Assembly (NCBI GenBank): GCA_007449985.2
Contig: VIIQ02000006.1
Location: forward strand, 124,001-188,000
Source: Desmodesmus armatus
Taxonomy: Eukaryota; Chlorophyta; Chlorophyceae; Sphaeropleales; Scenedesmaceae
Length of the DNA stretch: 64,000 bases
Reading direction: 5' to 3'
The notes below the pieces were generated by a model. The model was given only the letters and a program-made list of their open reading frames with translations, did no database searches and was not told the origin of the DNA. Position 1 is the first letter of the stretch, and each line of letters starts with the position of its first letter. Positions 47,912 through 58,700 of the stretch are shown here, piece by piece. The position numbers and the translations under genes were made by a program.

Positions 47912-50065
47912 GCAGACAAGCGTGCTGCGCGCAACAAGATGGAGCGTGAGTTTGGGTGGCTGCTGGATCCTGTCACGCGGGGTGACTACCCAGAGGCCCT
48001 AAAGGTGACAGTACGGCATGGCTGGCATGAGCCCGAGCCACTTGATGGTGGCAAACTATCAGATCAGTACATGTATTAGACATCACACAGGGCATGTGTG
48101 GCAGCAGCGGGAGTGTGGGAGACTCTGTGTGTGATCATGTGTGTGTTTCTGATCTCTCTGCACAGGTGCCCATGGGTGAGGACCTGCCAGCCTTCACAGA
48201 GGCGGAGAAGGCAGACCTCAAGGGGTCCATCGACTTTATTGGCGTCAATGTCTACACTGCAAGGTGAGGCAGCAGCTGCGGCAAAGTCCTCCCGGTGGGC
48301 CCGCCACCACAAATAAGTCGCGCCTGAGCACAGCATTGATGAATGCTCCCTCTACAGTATGCACATGAGCACAGGCAGCTGGTGCAGCAAGTGTTGAGTA
48401 GGAGTGGCAGTCGGAGCTGTGGACGCTGCATTGATCAGTAGTAGCAGGACACAGACGTTGCGTGTCAGCGAATCCTCGCTGTACATTGACAGAACCACAG
48501 AACATTGCACACTGCACAAATCAAGCAATGCATTGTATGCTTCTGTGTGTGCGCCTGGTCAGGTATGTGTTTGCCAACCCAGACAAGCCATACGGTTTCA
48601 AGCAGACCACCATGCGGAACGGCAAGGTGATCGGCTTCCAGACCAATGAATGGTGAGTTTGGATTGGATCCACCCTGCCTCTGCATTGCATCATGCCTCT
48701 GCATTGCATCAGATGTTGGAGGAGAGGCATGTTACAAGTGGATGCTAGGCAGTACTCTCAGCTCCTGATGGACCAAGCATGCACATGCCTGATGCAGACC
48801 TGCAGCAAAACTTTGAGGGAAACAACAAACAACAAAACTGCCCCTTGGAAATGGTTATGATATGCCAGACATGTCTGCGCTGGCGACAGCGCATATGCTA
48901 TCTGCACGCAGCTTCCAGCACAGCCAACCATCCAGCCAGGCAATCTGGCGGTTGCTTTGAAAAAAGGGCTGCCACGTATTGAGTATGCTATTGGTGTGCG
49001 CAGGTTGTACGCTGCTCCTGGAGCGTTAGGTGGTGTGCTGGCGTATGTGGGCCTTAACTACAACAAGCTGGAGACATGGGTGACTGAGTTTGGCACCAAC
49101 ATGAAGGACGAGCAGCTGCTGGATGACGAGGCGGTGAGTAATCAGCACGGGACTGCTGCTGAGTGCTTGCTAGCACGTGCCACGTGGCAATGGCATTGAT
49201 TGTTGAGTTGAACATCTCCATGTGGCCCACTTGTGAATGCTGGTGGTCTTGCTTTGCAAGGCCTGCTGGCCCAGTGACTATCTCAGGAGGCATCCGCAAG
49301 CAGGCCTTGCGCAGCAAGTTCATCAGAGCTGGGGACTGGGTGCATCTGCTGCAGTTGTGTTGTACTGTTCGAGTATCCCTGTCGATGCCCCGTTGCAAGT
49401 TCGGCGTTGGCCCAGCCCAGCTCAGCATCTGTTGCCCGCCAGTAAGATCCCCGGGGCAGGATTACACGTCAGCAAGCAGGCGCTGCTACACCTGGGCTGC
49501 CATGTTGAATGCACCTGAACTGGTGTGCTTCAATGCTGGTGTTGGCTCTCTGCAGGCACTCCACGATCAGTACCGCATTCAGTTCTACCACGCCTACCTC
49601 AACAATGCCTGCCAAGCCATTGAGCGCTACGACCTCAATGTCAAGAAGATGTTTGCATGGACATTCCTGGACAACTTTGAGTGGTGCGCATTTGCTGAGC
49701 AGTGATGGGTCGGTGTTGCCTGTGCACCGAATGGCTTTCTTGTCTTTTTGCAGCAGTCCCTTCACTTATCTGCGTGCTGTCGATCTGACACTGGGCAGCT
49801 GCCACATGCACACGGCTTTCCTGTATGAGGCACACGCACAGTTGTCCATATTCTCTGTATACAGAGATAGCTCACGTACGTATTGCAAATGCTTGCTGCT
49901 GCTGCCACCGACCGTTGCTGTTGCCGCAGGGTGGAGGGATACGATGTGCCCTATGGCCTCATCCATGTGGACTTCAAGGGGGGCAGCTTGAAGCGCCGGC
50001 AGAAGGACTCAGCTGTCTGGTGGTCTGAGAACTTTTTCAAACAGCTGGTGTCGGAGCAGCAGTGA
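45188..50065 (+). CDS. Secreted glycoside hydrolase family 1 (beta-glucosidase-like)
   Basis: Thirteen exons: 45188-45409, 45525-45694, 45955-46088, 46433-46452, 46697-46792, 47015-47118, 47312-47448, 47916-48004, 48166-48263, 48563-48652, 49004-49133, 49556-49683, 49930-50065; 517 residues, the normal GH1 length. A signal peptide ([20 protein letters not shown]) precedes [20 protein letters not shown], the conserved GH1 start. Seen: YHWDLPQ (176-182), acid/base Glu223 in [12 protein letters not shown], substrate-pocket Tyr in [11 protein letters not shown], nucleophile Glu415 in WVTEFGTN, and the C-terminal [16 protein letters not shown] with VDF. The nucleophile motif is TEFG instead of the usual TENG. 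Intron 1 uses a GC donor (CAG|GCAAGT), and exon 4 is only 20 nt. Retaining hydrolysis of beta-glucosides or beta-galactosides outside the cell or in the vacuole is expected; the exact sugar cannot be read from the sequence. The start ATG at 45188 is preferred because it begins the signal peptide. Confidence 0.94.
46392..46417 (+). repeat. (CTG)8 microsatellite at a 3' splice site
   Basis: Eight CTG triplets end about 15 bases before the AG (46431-46432) that opens the 20-nt GH1 exon 4. It is preceded by a GTG run. Confidence 0.9.
46634..46668. repeat. CATGC pentanucleotide repeat
   Basis: Imperfect (CATGC)n in GH1 intron 4, about seven units. Confidence 0.8.
47875..47910 (+). repeat. (CTG)12 microsatellite at a 3' splice site
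   Basis: Twelve CTG triplets directly abut TGCAG, the acceptor of GH1 exon 8 at 47916. Confidence 0.95.
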
Positions 50066-50740
50066 TTTGTGCTGTTAGGGTGCAGTCACCCAGTGCATTG
50101 TTGGGAGGACAACATTTTTTCAACGTAATCCATGTTGCATATGATTTGCTGGCGGCTCAGCCGCCCAGCGAGTCAAATTCATGCATACAGGCAGGACTCT
50201 GACACAATGATGCAGTGTGTCCTGCCAGCAGAGATGAGCAATGCATGAAACCCGGGGACGCAATGATCTGGCTTGGTGCGTGGCAGTTTGCAGAGTGACT
50301 CAGACGGTGGTGCTGACGCAGCGCTTGGCAGGCGCATTGACGCTGATACACTGTAACACTTTACGGATCCAACGAGTGTGGTTTTATTGTGCAGTTCAAG
50401 GCACAGTAGGGTGGAACGTCTTGCGGGGTGAAACCTCCTTGGACCGCGACCGTTACTTTACCTGTGCGCATCTTCGACGCAACACTGAAGGCATTCAAAC
50501 CGTATGCAGCATTTCTTGTGAACAAGACGGTTTTGCTTGATCGGCTCTCAAGCAGTGGTCCTGCAGCATGCTGATGTGCAAACCTAGGCCGTGTGGGCTC
50601 TCGTGGCTCAGTGCAAACAGAGGTGCGTGCACAGCGCTGTACCTGCCTGAATGCAGGTGCACAGTAGACACTGCAAGGTGACAGCTACTCTCGCCAGCAG
50701 TTTCCATCTCCTGTGACTGATGCTGAGCCGTATCCGGCAG
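50066..50740. other. GH1 3' end and unresolved 5' part of the next gene
   Basis: After the GH1 poly(A) signal a plus-strand frame at 50409-50575 reads like coding sequence (TLPVRIFDATLKAFKPYAAF, then VNKTVLLDRLSS) although it has no ATG. It may be a 5' exon of the PAZ-OAS gene that follows, whose first supported exon also lacks a start codon. I could not link the two. Confidence 0.4.
50352..50356 (+). promoter_or_regulatory. Candidate TGTAA poly(A) signal for the GH1 gene
   Basis: TGTAA 287 bp after the stop codon, a typical distance for algal transcripts. Confidence 0.55.
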
Positions 50741-53700
50741 GTTTTGCCTGTCCAAGGGCAGTCAGGGCATGCGTGCACCGGCGCAGCGTGCTGCGGCGTT
50801 GTGTCACCCTCAAGGAAACAGAGGTGAAGCAGCCACTGCAGCAGCCACCACTAGGATGGCGCTTCCTGCTTGACGAGGTGGTTGATCAGATCATTGCCTA
50901 CGAGAGGGACAGAACTGGCAGAGAAGTTGATGAAGATGCAGCAAGGGACTTGCTGCAGCACTTGGCTGAGCACCTGGACTTGCTTGAACACTTGAACAGC
51001 AAGTTCAGGCAACGAAAGGTGAGTGAGTGAGGCAACAGTACAATGTGCGTGCATTGTCTCCTGCTGGCGGCCAGATCATCTTTTGCTTTTAAACAATGAC
51101 TGCTTCTGTGCTGCCTTGCTTTTTTGGGGGTGCACAGGGCATGCGGCTCTTGAGGGGGCCCAGCCCCATGATGTCAGCTGTCATACATCCAACCACCGAA
51201 CCCTGCGCTGTGTGGGTTGGTTCGTGCAGGAACCAACCCATCGATCTGCAGGCCTGCAGATTGATGTCATCTTTGGTAATCCCTCTGAATACAAACACAT
51301 GCCTGCCAAGCTCGGGTTTTCCTTCTTTGACTTTAGGTATGTACGGAAGTGAGAACAATCATTGCTGGCAGCATGTGCTGCAGGCAGGCGCGGTGACCAA
51401 CATGATTGGCAGGCTCGCTGGAGCACCTCCATACTCAACCACCCACTCACCGACTCTGACTGCATTGGTAGTGCCTCCAGTCAGTCTGCTTGTGGTATAC
51501 ACCTCCCCTGCAGGGGGGGCAGGCAACATCATCCACCCAAGTCACGATGACATGGCCAGTGGCGTGCCTTTCCAGAGCGCCAGACGCATCACATGTGCCC
51601 AAGCAGCTGCTGACGCAGGCTCTCAGCTACTGTTCCCTGGCTTGCCCTGCGTGGCTGTCTTCCAGCGCAAATGGGCTGATCCAAACAGCCCACAGTACAG
51701 ACCGGGCCCTGAAAATCACTACAAGACTTATCCGCTGGAGCTCTGCATGTGAGTGTGCAGGCCTACACAGCCGTTTCAAAGGCCAAAGGTGCATTTGAAA
51801 CTGCTGCTGTCATCAGCACGGCGACTCCCCTATAGGAGTGTGCTAGCTAGTAGGTAGCCAAAGCTGTTGATGCTGACACAGCCACAAAACACACTTGCGG
51901 CCCTACATGTGAACTACAATATGACAGCTGCAAGAGGACAACTTGAGAATTCAACAGCATATGTTGTTTGTGCCATCCTGGCACTTTGTTGTTTCTGCCT
52001 ATTTAGCTGCCAAATGCATGCCCACGGGAGGCACTGTGGTGGTAGCCCAGCGTAGCACCACCACGTGCCCCTTGGCAATCAAATCAGCTCCAACTGGGTC
52101 ATGCTCACTGATCTGCAGCATTCAACCCACTGACGGTATGTGCCTTGCTGTTTGTGTCATGCTTGCGCGCAGCTACAAACTGGACGGCAACCGATTGAAA
52201 GCCACTGGGGATGCTGACTGGCCTGATGTAGCACACAAGCTGGGCTCATTGGTGTCACCTGGCCAGCAGGTGCACATGCCTGAATGGCTGGTGGATTGGT
52301 GCCTAGAGCCAGGCGCAGCTAGCAGTGCCCATACCGCCACTCGTTGCCAGGTTGGCACAAGCACCAGCACCAGCAATAACTCCAGCACCAGCAACAGCAC
52401 CAGCAACAGCGCCAGCACAAGCAGTAGCTCTAGCGATAGCGGCACCGACAGCAATAGCAGCAGCAACAGCAACAGCTCTGACAGCAACCAAGCGAAGGCC
52501 CAGATTATTCAGGGGTTCAAAACATGGACTGACCGACTCATCCCCACCAAGGAGGAGAAGGCAGACCTGAAGGGCACCATGGAGGCAGTGGTTGCAGTGC
52601 TGCAGGACGCCTGCAAGAACCAGACCTGGACTGTGGAGGTCCAGCCTGTTGGCAGCTGCAGAAAGAAGACATCACTGCGAGGCTCGTAAGTGTGTCCATG
52701 TCTGTTGTAGCTAGGCACCTGGCTACAGGTACACCTATGGCTGTCGCTGGCCCAGCTGAGTCAGCACATCCCCCAGATTTCAAATCAGTGTGTTCCGAAA
52801 GGACTGATTTACATAGGGTACGCGTTTCGATGCTCTTCGCATCATCATCAGGCCACTGAATCAAGTCCAAACACACACAATCTAGCCATCATAAAGCCAA
52901 GCTCAGGGTACAAGGTTTCAGGGTGAGAGCACCAGCAAATTCTGCTCAGTGGCCGGACCCTATGTGTCTATTCAATCCAGGTATACCTATAGGTTTAACT
53001 ACGTAGTTGCCAATCAGTTTTGTAGCAGGCAGTTGCATATAGTGTGTGTTGTAGCTAGATTCTGTAGCTACAGGTACACCTATATAGCTATATATAGCTG
53101 CGGGGTGTTGCTTCTTAATCGGCTTGTACCTGGCTTGCTGTCAGGGAGTGGTGCAAGTCCATGTTTGCCTGTGCCTGAAAGTAGGGAGTGTAGGGAGTGT
53201 TGCGGTCCCTGCACGGTGCTGAGACCCAAACTCATAGCATGTCAATCAACTGAACTATCTGCTGGAACACTGCATGATGCCTGCCCTGCAAATCTGTGCA
53301 TGGCCCTGTCAACAGGAGAGAGCTTGACATCCAGGTGCAGCTGCACACGGAAGGCAACTTTGTGCAGGATCGGTCGGCCTGTCTGGGGCTCATTTGCCAC
53401 AGCCTCACGGCACAGTCTAGCAGCCAGCAGGATGCTGGAAACCAAGAAACAGACTTGTTGTCAGGTTGGGAGCGAAGGCGGCTAATTCCCCACTACCTGC
53501 ACCTCCACCACCGCCAGAAGCAAATCCACCTGGACGTTCAGGTCAGTCACCGGGCCGGAGTGTGGGCGCAGTGTGTACTACCTGGCAGGCGCGACTCAAC
53601 TGGCGCCTAGTGATCCTGCTGTGCAGCTGCACCATGCTGACTGTCCAACAGTGCGAGCGCAGCCATGGCAGCGGAATATATTCACATGCACCTTCATACA

Positions 53701-54742
53701 ACCTACATAAATGCACACCGGGGCATGAATAAACCCAACCTGCAGCCTGCAGGTGGACCATGGCATGGTCCAGCCAAACCTTTGAGCTGGGGTGCTGCAT
53801 CGCTAGGCTTGTACAGCGGCGTGGATCGTACTGTCCAAATCTCCAACTGAACGCTGCTATGCTGTATGTATGGCGTGATATCACACGGCACCGCAGGCTG
53901 CACCTGACTTGCGGCCGTACCTGCCTAATGCTGTCAATGGGCAGTGGCATAAAGCACTACTGGAGCTCATGCTGCAGCGAGCCCGTGACGACCCCAGCAC
54001 GATGTCACTGAGCAAGCAGCTTGACGCGTTCTCCGACCCATCCAAATCCAGCAGGGACCGCACGGCAGCACTGACCCCTATGCTGACAGACTGGCTGGCT
54101 GGTTTGCAGAGCAGGTTTCAGATGCAGTACGGGCAGCACGGTGCTACAGCCTTAGCCATTACTGTTGTCAGGGCGGTCAAGGCATGGGTGAAGTACGGCT
54201 TGGAGGAGCAGCTGAAGATTCCAACGACTGACAGCCACAATAAAGACAGCACAGCAGCCTCAATCCTGCCAGGGTACATTGTGGAGATACTTGTGGTGTA
54301 CATTCTTGAGAAGCGGCTGGCAGCAGGACAGCTGTATGCACACAGCCGGGTCGGGGAGCTTCAGTTGTTCATGGATGTCCTGCAGGAAATGTCACAGCTG
54401 CTGCGGCCCACAGCAGCAGACAGTGATCAGCCCACAAAGCCCATTGCTGTCTTCCACTTCTACACTGAGGCCCAGTGTGAGCAGTTTAGGGGCTGCTGGG
54501 GTGAGATGTACTGCTACACCCCCTACATCATTCACCCGGCCGACCCAAGCTACAACTGCACGACAGGTTTTGAGCGTTGGGAGGCGCTAGCAGACGCAGC
54601 AGGGGAGCTGCACCAGCAGTTGCAGCAGCTGACGCAGCAGCAGGGGGATGGGTATGCCTGGGAGGGTGTACTTGAGGGCACTTCCTTAGGGCGAGCTGTG
54701 AAGGCTTTGAGAAAGCAGCAGACAGCTGCTGCAGCTCAGTGA
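50741..54742 (+). CDS. PAZ-OAS fusion protein A (5' end unresolved)
   Basis: Supported exons: 50741-51018, 51230-51336, 51485-51748, 52173-52685, 53316-53541, 53897-54742. Exon 1 has no ATG, so at least one 5' exon is missing. Exons 2-3 encode a PAZ-like domain: GLQIDVIFGNPSEYKHMPAK, then ITCAQAAADAG...FPGLPCVAVFQ and HYKTYPLELC, in the order of the Argonaute PAZ segments (GLKVEV..., VAQYF...YP.LPCLQVG, YLPLEVC). A Ser/Asn/Thr-rich linker follows (52357-52488). The nucleotidyltransferase starts on exon 4: VQPVGSCRKKTSLRGS, continued by RELDIQVQL (exon 5), a third Asp in QIHLDVQ, then an OAS-C-like region with TVVRAVKAWVKYGL, LPGYIVEILVVYILE and IIHPADPSYN. OAS enzymes join ATP into 2'-5' oligomers when bound to dsRNA. 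Here the first acidic residue is Glu, conservative for metal binding. The acceptor of exon 3 is ambiguous (51485 keeps the frame; the stronger AG at 51513 does not). Confidence 0.82.
52703..53091. repeat. Possible small mobile-element remnant in an intron
   Basis: The intron 52686-53315 contains two similar segments about 345 bp apart (52703-52739 and 53046-53091) sharing GTTGTAGCTAG and CTACAGGTACACCTAT. Between them the base composition is more AT-rich than in nearby introns, and there are short hairpins (AAATCAGT...ACTGATTT at 52782-52810, GATGC...GCATC near 52829). No coding sequence. The outline resembles a MITE-like or solo-repeat insertion, but terminal inverted repeats and a target duplication are not clear. 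Confidence 0.4.
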
Positions 54743-55775
54743 GGTCTGCGACGCTCTGTGCAGGTTGCTGTTGCGCGGTTGGCATCAATTGCGTCACAAC
54801 TTGTGCTGCGGCAGCTGGAACAAACAGCCTGTTGTTGTCTGTGGGTGACATGTCGAGGCGGCACTACGTTATTCAGCCTGAGATGGTGTGATGGTGTAAG
54901 ATCTGCTTGCTGATGGTGTATGGTTGCTTGGTGAAAGCCTAAAGCCTACTATTGACTAGCGGTTGTCAAGTACATATGCAACTCCTTGTGACTTGTTGCT
55001 GCACATGTGTGCAGCCTGAGTGTGATGGTAATTGCCAGCATGTGAACCAAGCAAGTCAAGAACTGGGGCTTCCATACAGCATCATCAGAATCAACGTGTT
55101 TGCTGTACAGCACACCAGAAGATTCCAGTCATATGGTAGCAGTACATTGGGCAGTACAAAGGCAGAGCACACATGCAAAACATTGATCGTCTGGGGGCCA
55201 TGACACCAGACTCCGAGTTGAGTGGTTTGAACATCAAATGCCAGAGCAACTGTTGGAGTACCACTGCCAATCTCACAGGAGGAGGTCGGGCGCACTTGCA
55301 CCACCAGTTTCTTTTGCCACACGATGTTGCATTTGTAGCATCGTCACTGGGGGAAGAAGCTGTCCTAGCAAAAGCCTGGCCGAACAGCATGTAGGGGACA
55401 TAATCACTGGTGCAGCTGCCTGCAAGTACAAGCTGACACTACACAAAGCAGGCTGCCTTGATCATGAGGCAACCAACAAGTCATGGCCAAGGTGCATGCA
55501 ACGCACACCCACCACTCCGCTAGTCATTTTTGCCAGCAGGACCTCTGACCACTTGGCAGTAGCGCCAAGAAAAAAATGCCAACTGATGACCCGCCTGGCA
55601 GTGCCTCAAACCAGTCTGCCCTAGATGCAGTTCGACCAAACCCTGAACAATGGCCTGACGACCACCAACAATTGCTAGCCTAGCCTTGCCCGGCCTGACA
55701 TAGCCCAACCTGACGCAGCCTAGCCCAGCCTATCCTATCCTAGCAGGTGGGCTCAGTTGAACGCATGCTACCCTG
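54743..55775. other. Tail-to-tail intergenic region between the PAZ-OAS paralogues
   Basis: 1.03 kb holding both 3' UTRs. A degenerate array of short units (variants of TAGCCCAGCCTA) lies at 55672-55745. I found no minus-strand TGTAA for the second gene. No further gene. Confidence 0.55.
54895..54899 (+). promoter_or_regulatory. Candidate TGTAA poly(A) signal for PAZ-OAS A
   Basis: TGTAA 153 bp after the stop codon. Confidence 0.5.
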
Positions 55776-58700
55776 CTATAGCTGGTTGGCATCCGGAGTG
55801 AAAGCAGCCACTGCTAGTCCCAGGGAGCTCCCACTCAGCAGCTGCTGCCACACCTGCTCCCCGCCCCCAACCTGAGGACTCCCCACATGCTGGCCGGCGG
55901 CTGCGCCAGCCGCCGCCGCAGCCGCCGCTGCTGCTGTGTCACTGCTGCCACCCATGGCCTGAATCATCTGCCCATATAGCTCCCCCGCTGCGTCTGTAAC
56001 AGCAGCCCAGCCCTTGAAGGGACTGTTCTCTGTGCAGTTGTAGCTAGGGTCAACAGGGCTGATGATGTAAGGTGTGCACAGCAGCCCTGGAGGGCCCCAC
56101 AACCCCCTGAACAACTCACACTGCTCCCGTGTGTACAGGCTATACACTGCGATGGGGTCTGCAGTGGAGCCTGGTGCAGCAGGGCGCAGGAGCTGCGATG
56201 CTGCATGCAGGACATCTAGGAAGAGGTACAGGGTCCTGGTCTGCGTGGGGTACAGCTCTGAGGGTGGTGTGCCTTCCGAGGCAGCTTGCTGCAGCTTGCT
56301 GTGCAGGACGTGCAGCACAAACACCTCCCACATGTAGCCGGGAGGCTGCTTGGTGAAGTCGTGGGACTGATCCCCTGCAGGTCGCACCCACATCTGCGCT
56401 GCTGGAGAGCTCCTGGGCACCCCTGACACCCCTGGCGCTGCTGCTGCTGATGCCCCTGCTGTTGCGTCCACGCCATCTGGCACACTGCTGGTCAAGGCGT
56501 GAGGCAGCCCAAACTTTGACCACGCCTTGACTGCCCGTATCACATCTGTCACCATGCTGTCAGTGTCATACCCGTACATCCTGCTGCACTGCTGGGGTAC
56601 ACCCTTGATGATATCTGTCATAAGGGGTGTCAGCAAGACTGTCCTGAGCTTGTTAGGTTCTGAAGGGCAGGTGAAGAAGTCTGTAGTGCTGCTGCTGGTG
56701 GTGGTGGCAGCAGCAGCGCCACTGGGTGAGGCTGGTGGAGAGGGCAGCTGTCCTGCAGCGTGCTGTGCGCGTTGAATCATGTGCTGCAGGAGCTGCCTGC
56801 GGGGCTCACCATGGCAGCTGTCAAAGGCCTTGGGGGACTGGCACACCTGCAGTGCAGCCGCCATAAAGAGTGAGACAATTGTATCAATTTTAAGAAGGAA
56901 AACCCAGAGCTTGAGAGCTCGGTTGAACATTGGCCATCAAGGGATGCCCATGGGGCAGGCAAACGCATTCCTGAAGGTAACAGCAGCCACCGCAGATCTA
57001 GAGGAGCAGGCCACTTCCATGAGCAATTGCAACAGCCTGCTGCCACTGACCAGAAAGACTCCAGCCAACCACAAATGCTACAGCAGAAGCACCCACCCAC
57101 CTGCACATCCAACTGCAGCTTGAGCACTGGGTGGTACAGCCGCAGCCAGTGGGGCCAGTGGGAGTCCAGCTGCCAGCCACACTCCACCACAGAGCCACCA
57201 CCACCACCACCACCACCAGCTGCAGGCCCAGTGCCTGATGGGCCTTGACACAAGACTGTGCAGATGGCGTTGAGGCAGTCAGTCCTGCAGGCCTTGAAGT
57301 GGCCTCGTGAGGCAGTGTCCACATTGAGCTCCACCAATAGGTCCAAGTCATGCCTGGTCAGCACAAACAATATGCATGCAGCAGCACAGGAAGAGGTTTA
57401 CAAAGGCCACAGTGTGCGTACGCGCGTTCCAGGGGAATCCGTGAGGCAATCACGCTGCTGAAGCCCACGATAAGATGGCTGGTTGCATGGCTTGACAGAA
57501 GAAGGGGGCTGCTCTCCTGCCGCTAGCCTCAGGATGAGCTAGCTGAAAGAATGCCTCCGTCTGCCTAGTAGCCCTCACCACCCCCCCCCCTTGCCCCCAA
57601 ACAGGGGAGCAGATGAAGAAGGCTGCTGAGGAGGTGGGGCGTGCTGTGCTGTGACACCAACAGTCAAAAAACGTAATGTACTACATGGCCTGAGCACCTC
57701 AGGTGCTCATGCATCCTGGCTCACACATCAAGGTCTTGCTACTGAAGTCAATCGACGTCACTGTTATTGCACCTTACACCGCCATTTGAATTCTGCACCA
57801 GCTGGACGTGTGTGCAATGCAGCATGTAGGGCTGGCATGGTGCATGGAGAAGCTGAGTGACTAAAGAACTTCAGCACTCCAGAGGACTCCTCTCTCGAGG
57901 AAGCCTGTTGTGACACTCACGATCCTCTGAGGGATGTCGCCCTGATGTAGCTGCCCACAGGCCGCACTGCAGCAACCGTCCACAGCTGGCTCCTGGCCCG
58001 CTCCACCAGCACCTGCCGCACTGCCTCCACCGTTGCCGGCATCACCTCATTCTCTGACTTGGTGGGGTACAGCCGGCTGACCCAGGAGTGAAACTGGCTG
58101 TTGATGGTGTAGAATGCTGGCCCCTGCAAGCCCCGGTGGTTTGCCGCAAAGGCAGCTGGTGCAGGGGTCAGGGATGAGGTGTAGGCAGGGTGTTTGCTGT
58201 CTGTATCGCCAGCTCCATGGCTGCTGCAGCTGCTGTTGCTGTCACTGGGGGATGCGTCTGAAGGCAGGAGCTGCAGGGCTGAGGGCTGCTGCCTGTGCTG
58301 TGGGCTGCTTCCTGTTCGGAGAACAGCCGAGGGTGCTGAACCTGCCAGATGCCCTGGGGCCATTGGACTGCCAGTGCTGTTCACGCCTGCTCGTGTGCCT
58401 GTGGCTGCTGGTGCCCTTGTTTCTGCTCCTGTCACTGCTGCCGTTCCTGCAGACTGTACAGCATGCACCAGGGACGGCTCAGACCTGCCAGGCCCGGCAG
58501 GCTGCTGCTCTTCTCCTGGGTGTGCAGCTGCAGTTGGCTGCGACCCTGCAGGCGCTGTGCCAGCACCTGCTGCTGGGGCTTCCTGCTCGATGACTGCAGG
58601 GGATGCATCTGCTGAGGATGGCTGTTGTGGAGCTGCTGGCATCACAGGAGCAGGCTGTGAACCTGCAGGACTGCTGACCTCCCCCTCAGCACCCGCTGCT

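Noticed and set aside
50241..50540. Open frame of 99 codons over the GH1 3' UTR
   Set aside because: Spans the TGTAA poly(A) signal; a different frame in the same place (50409-50575) looks more like protein.
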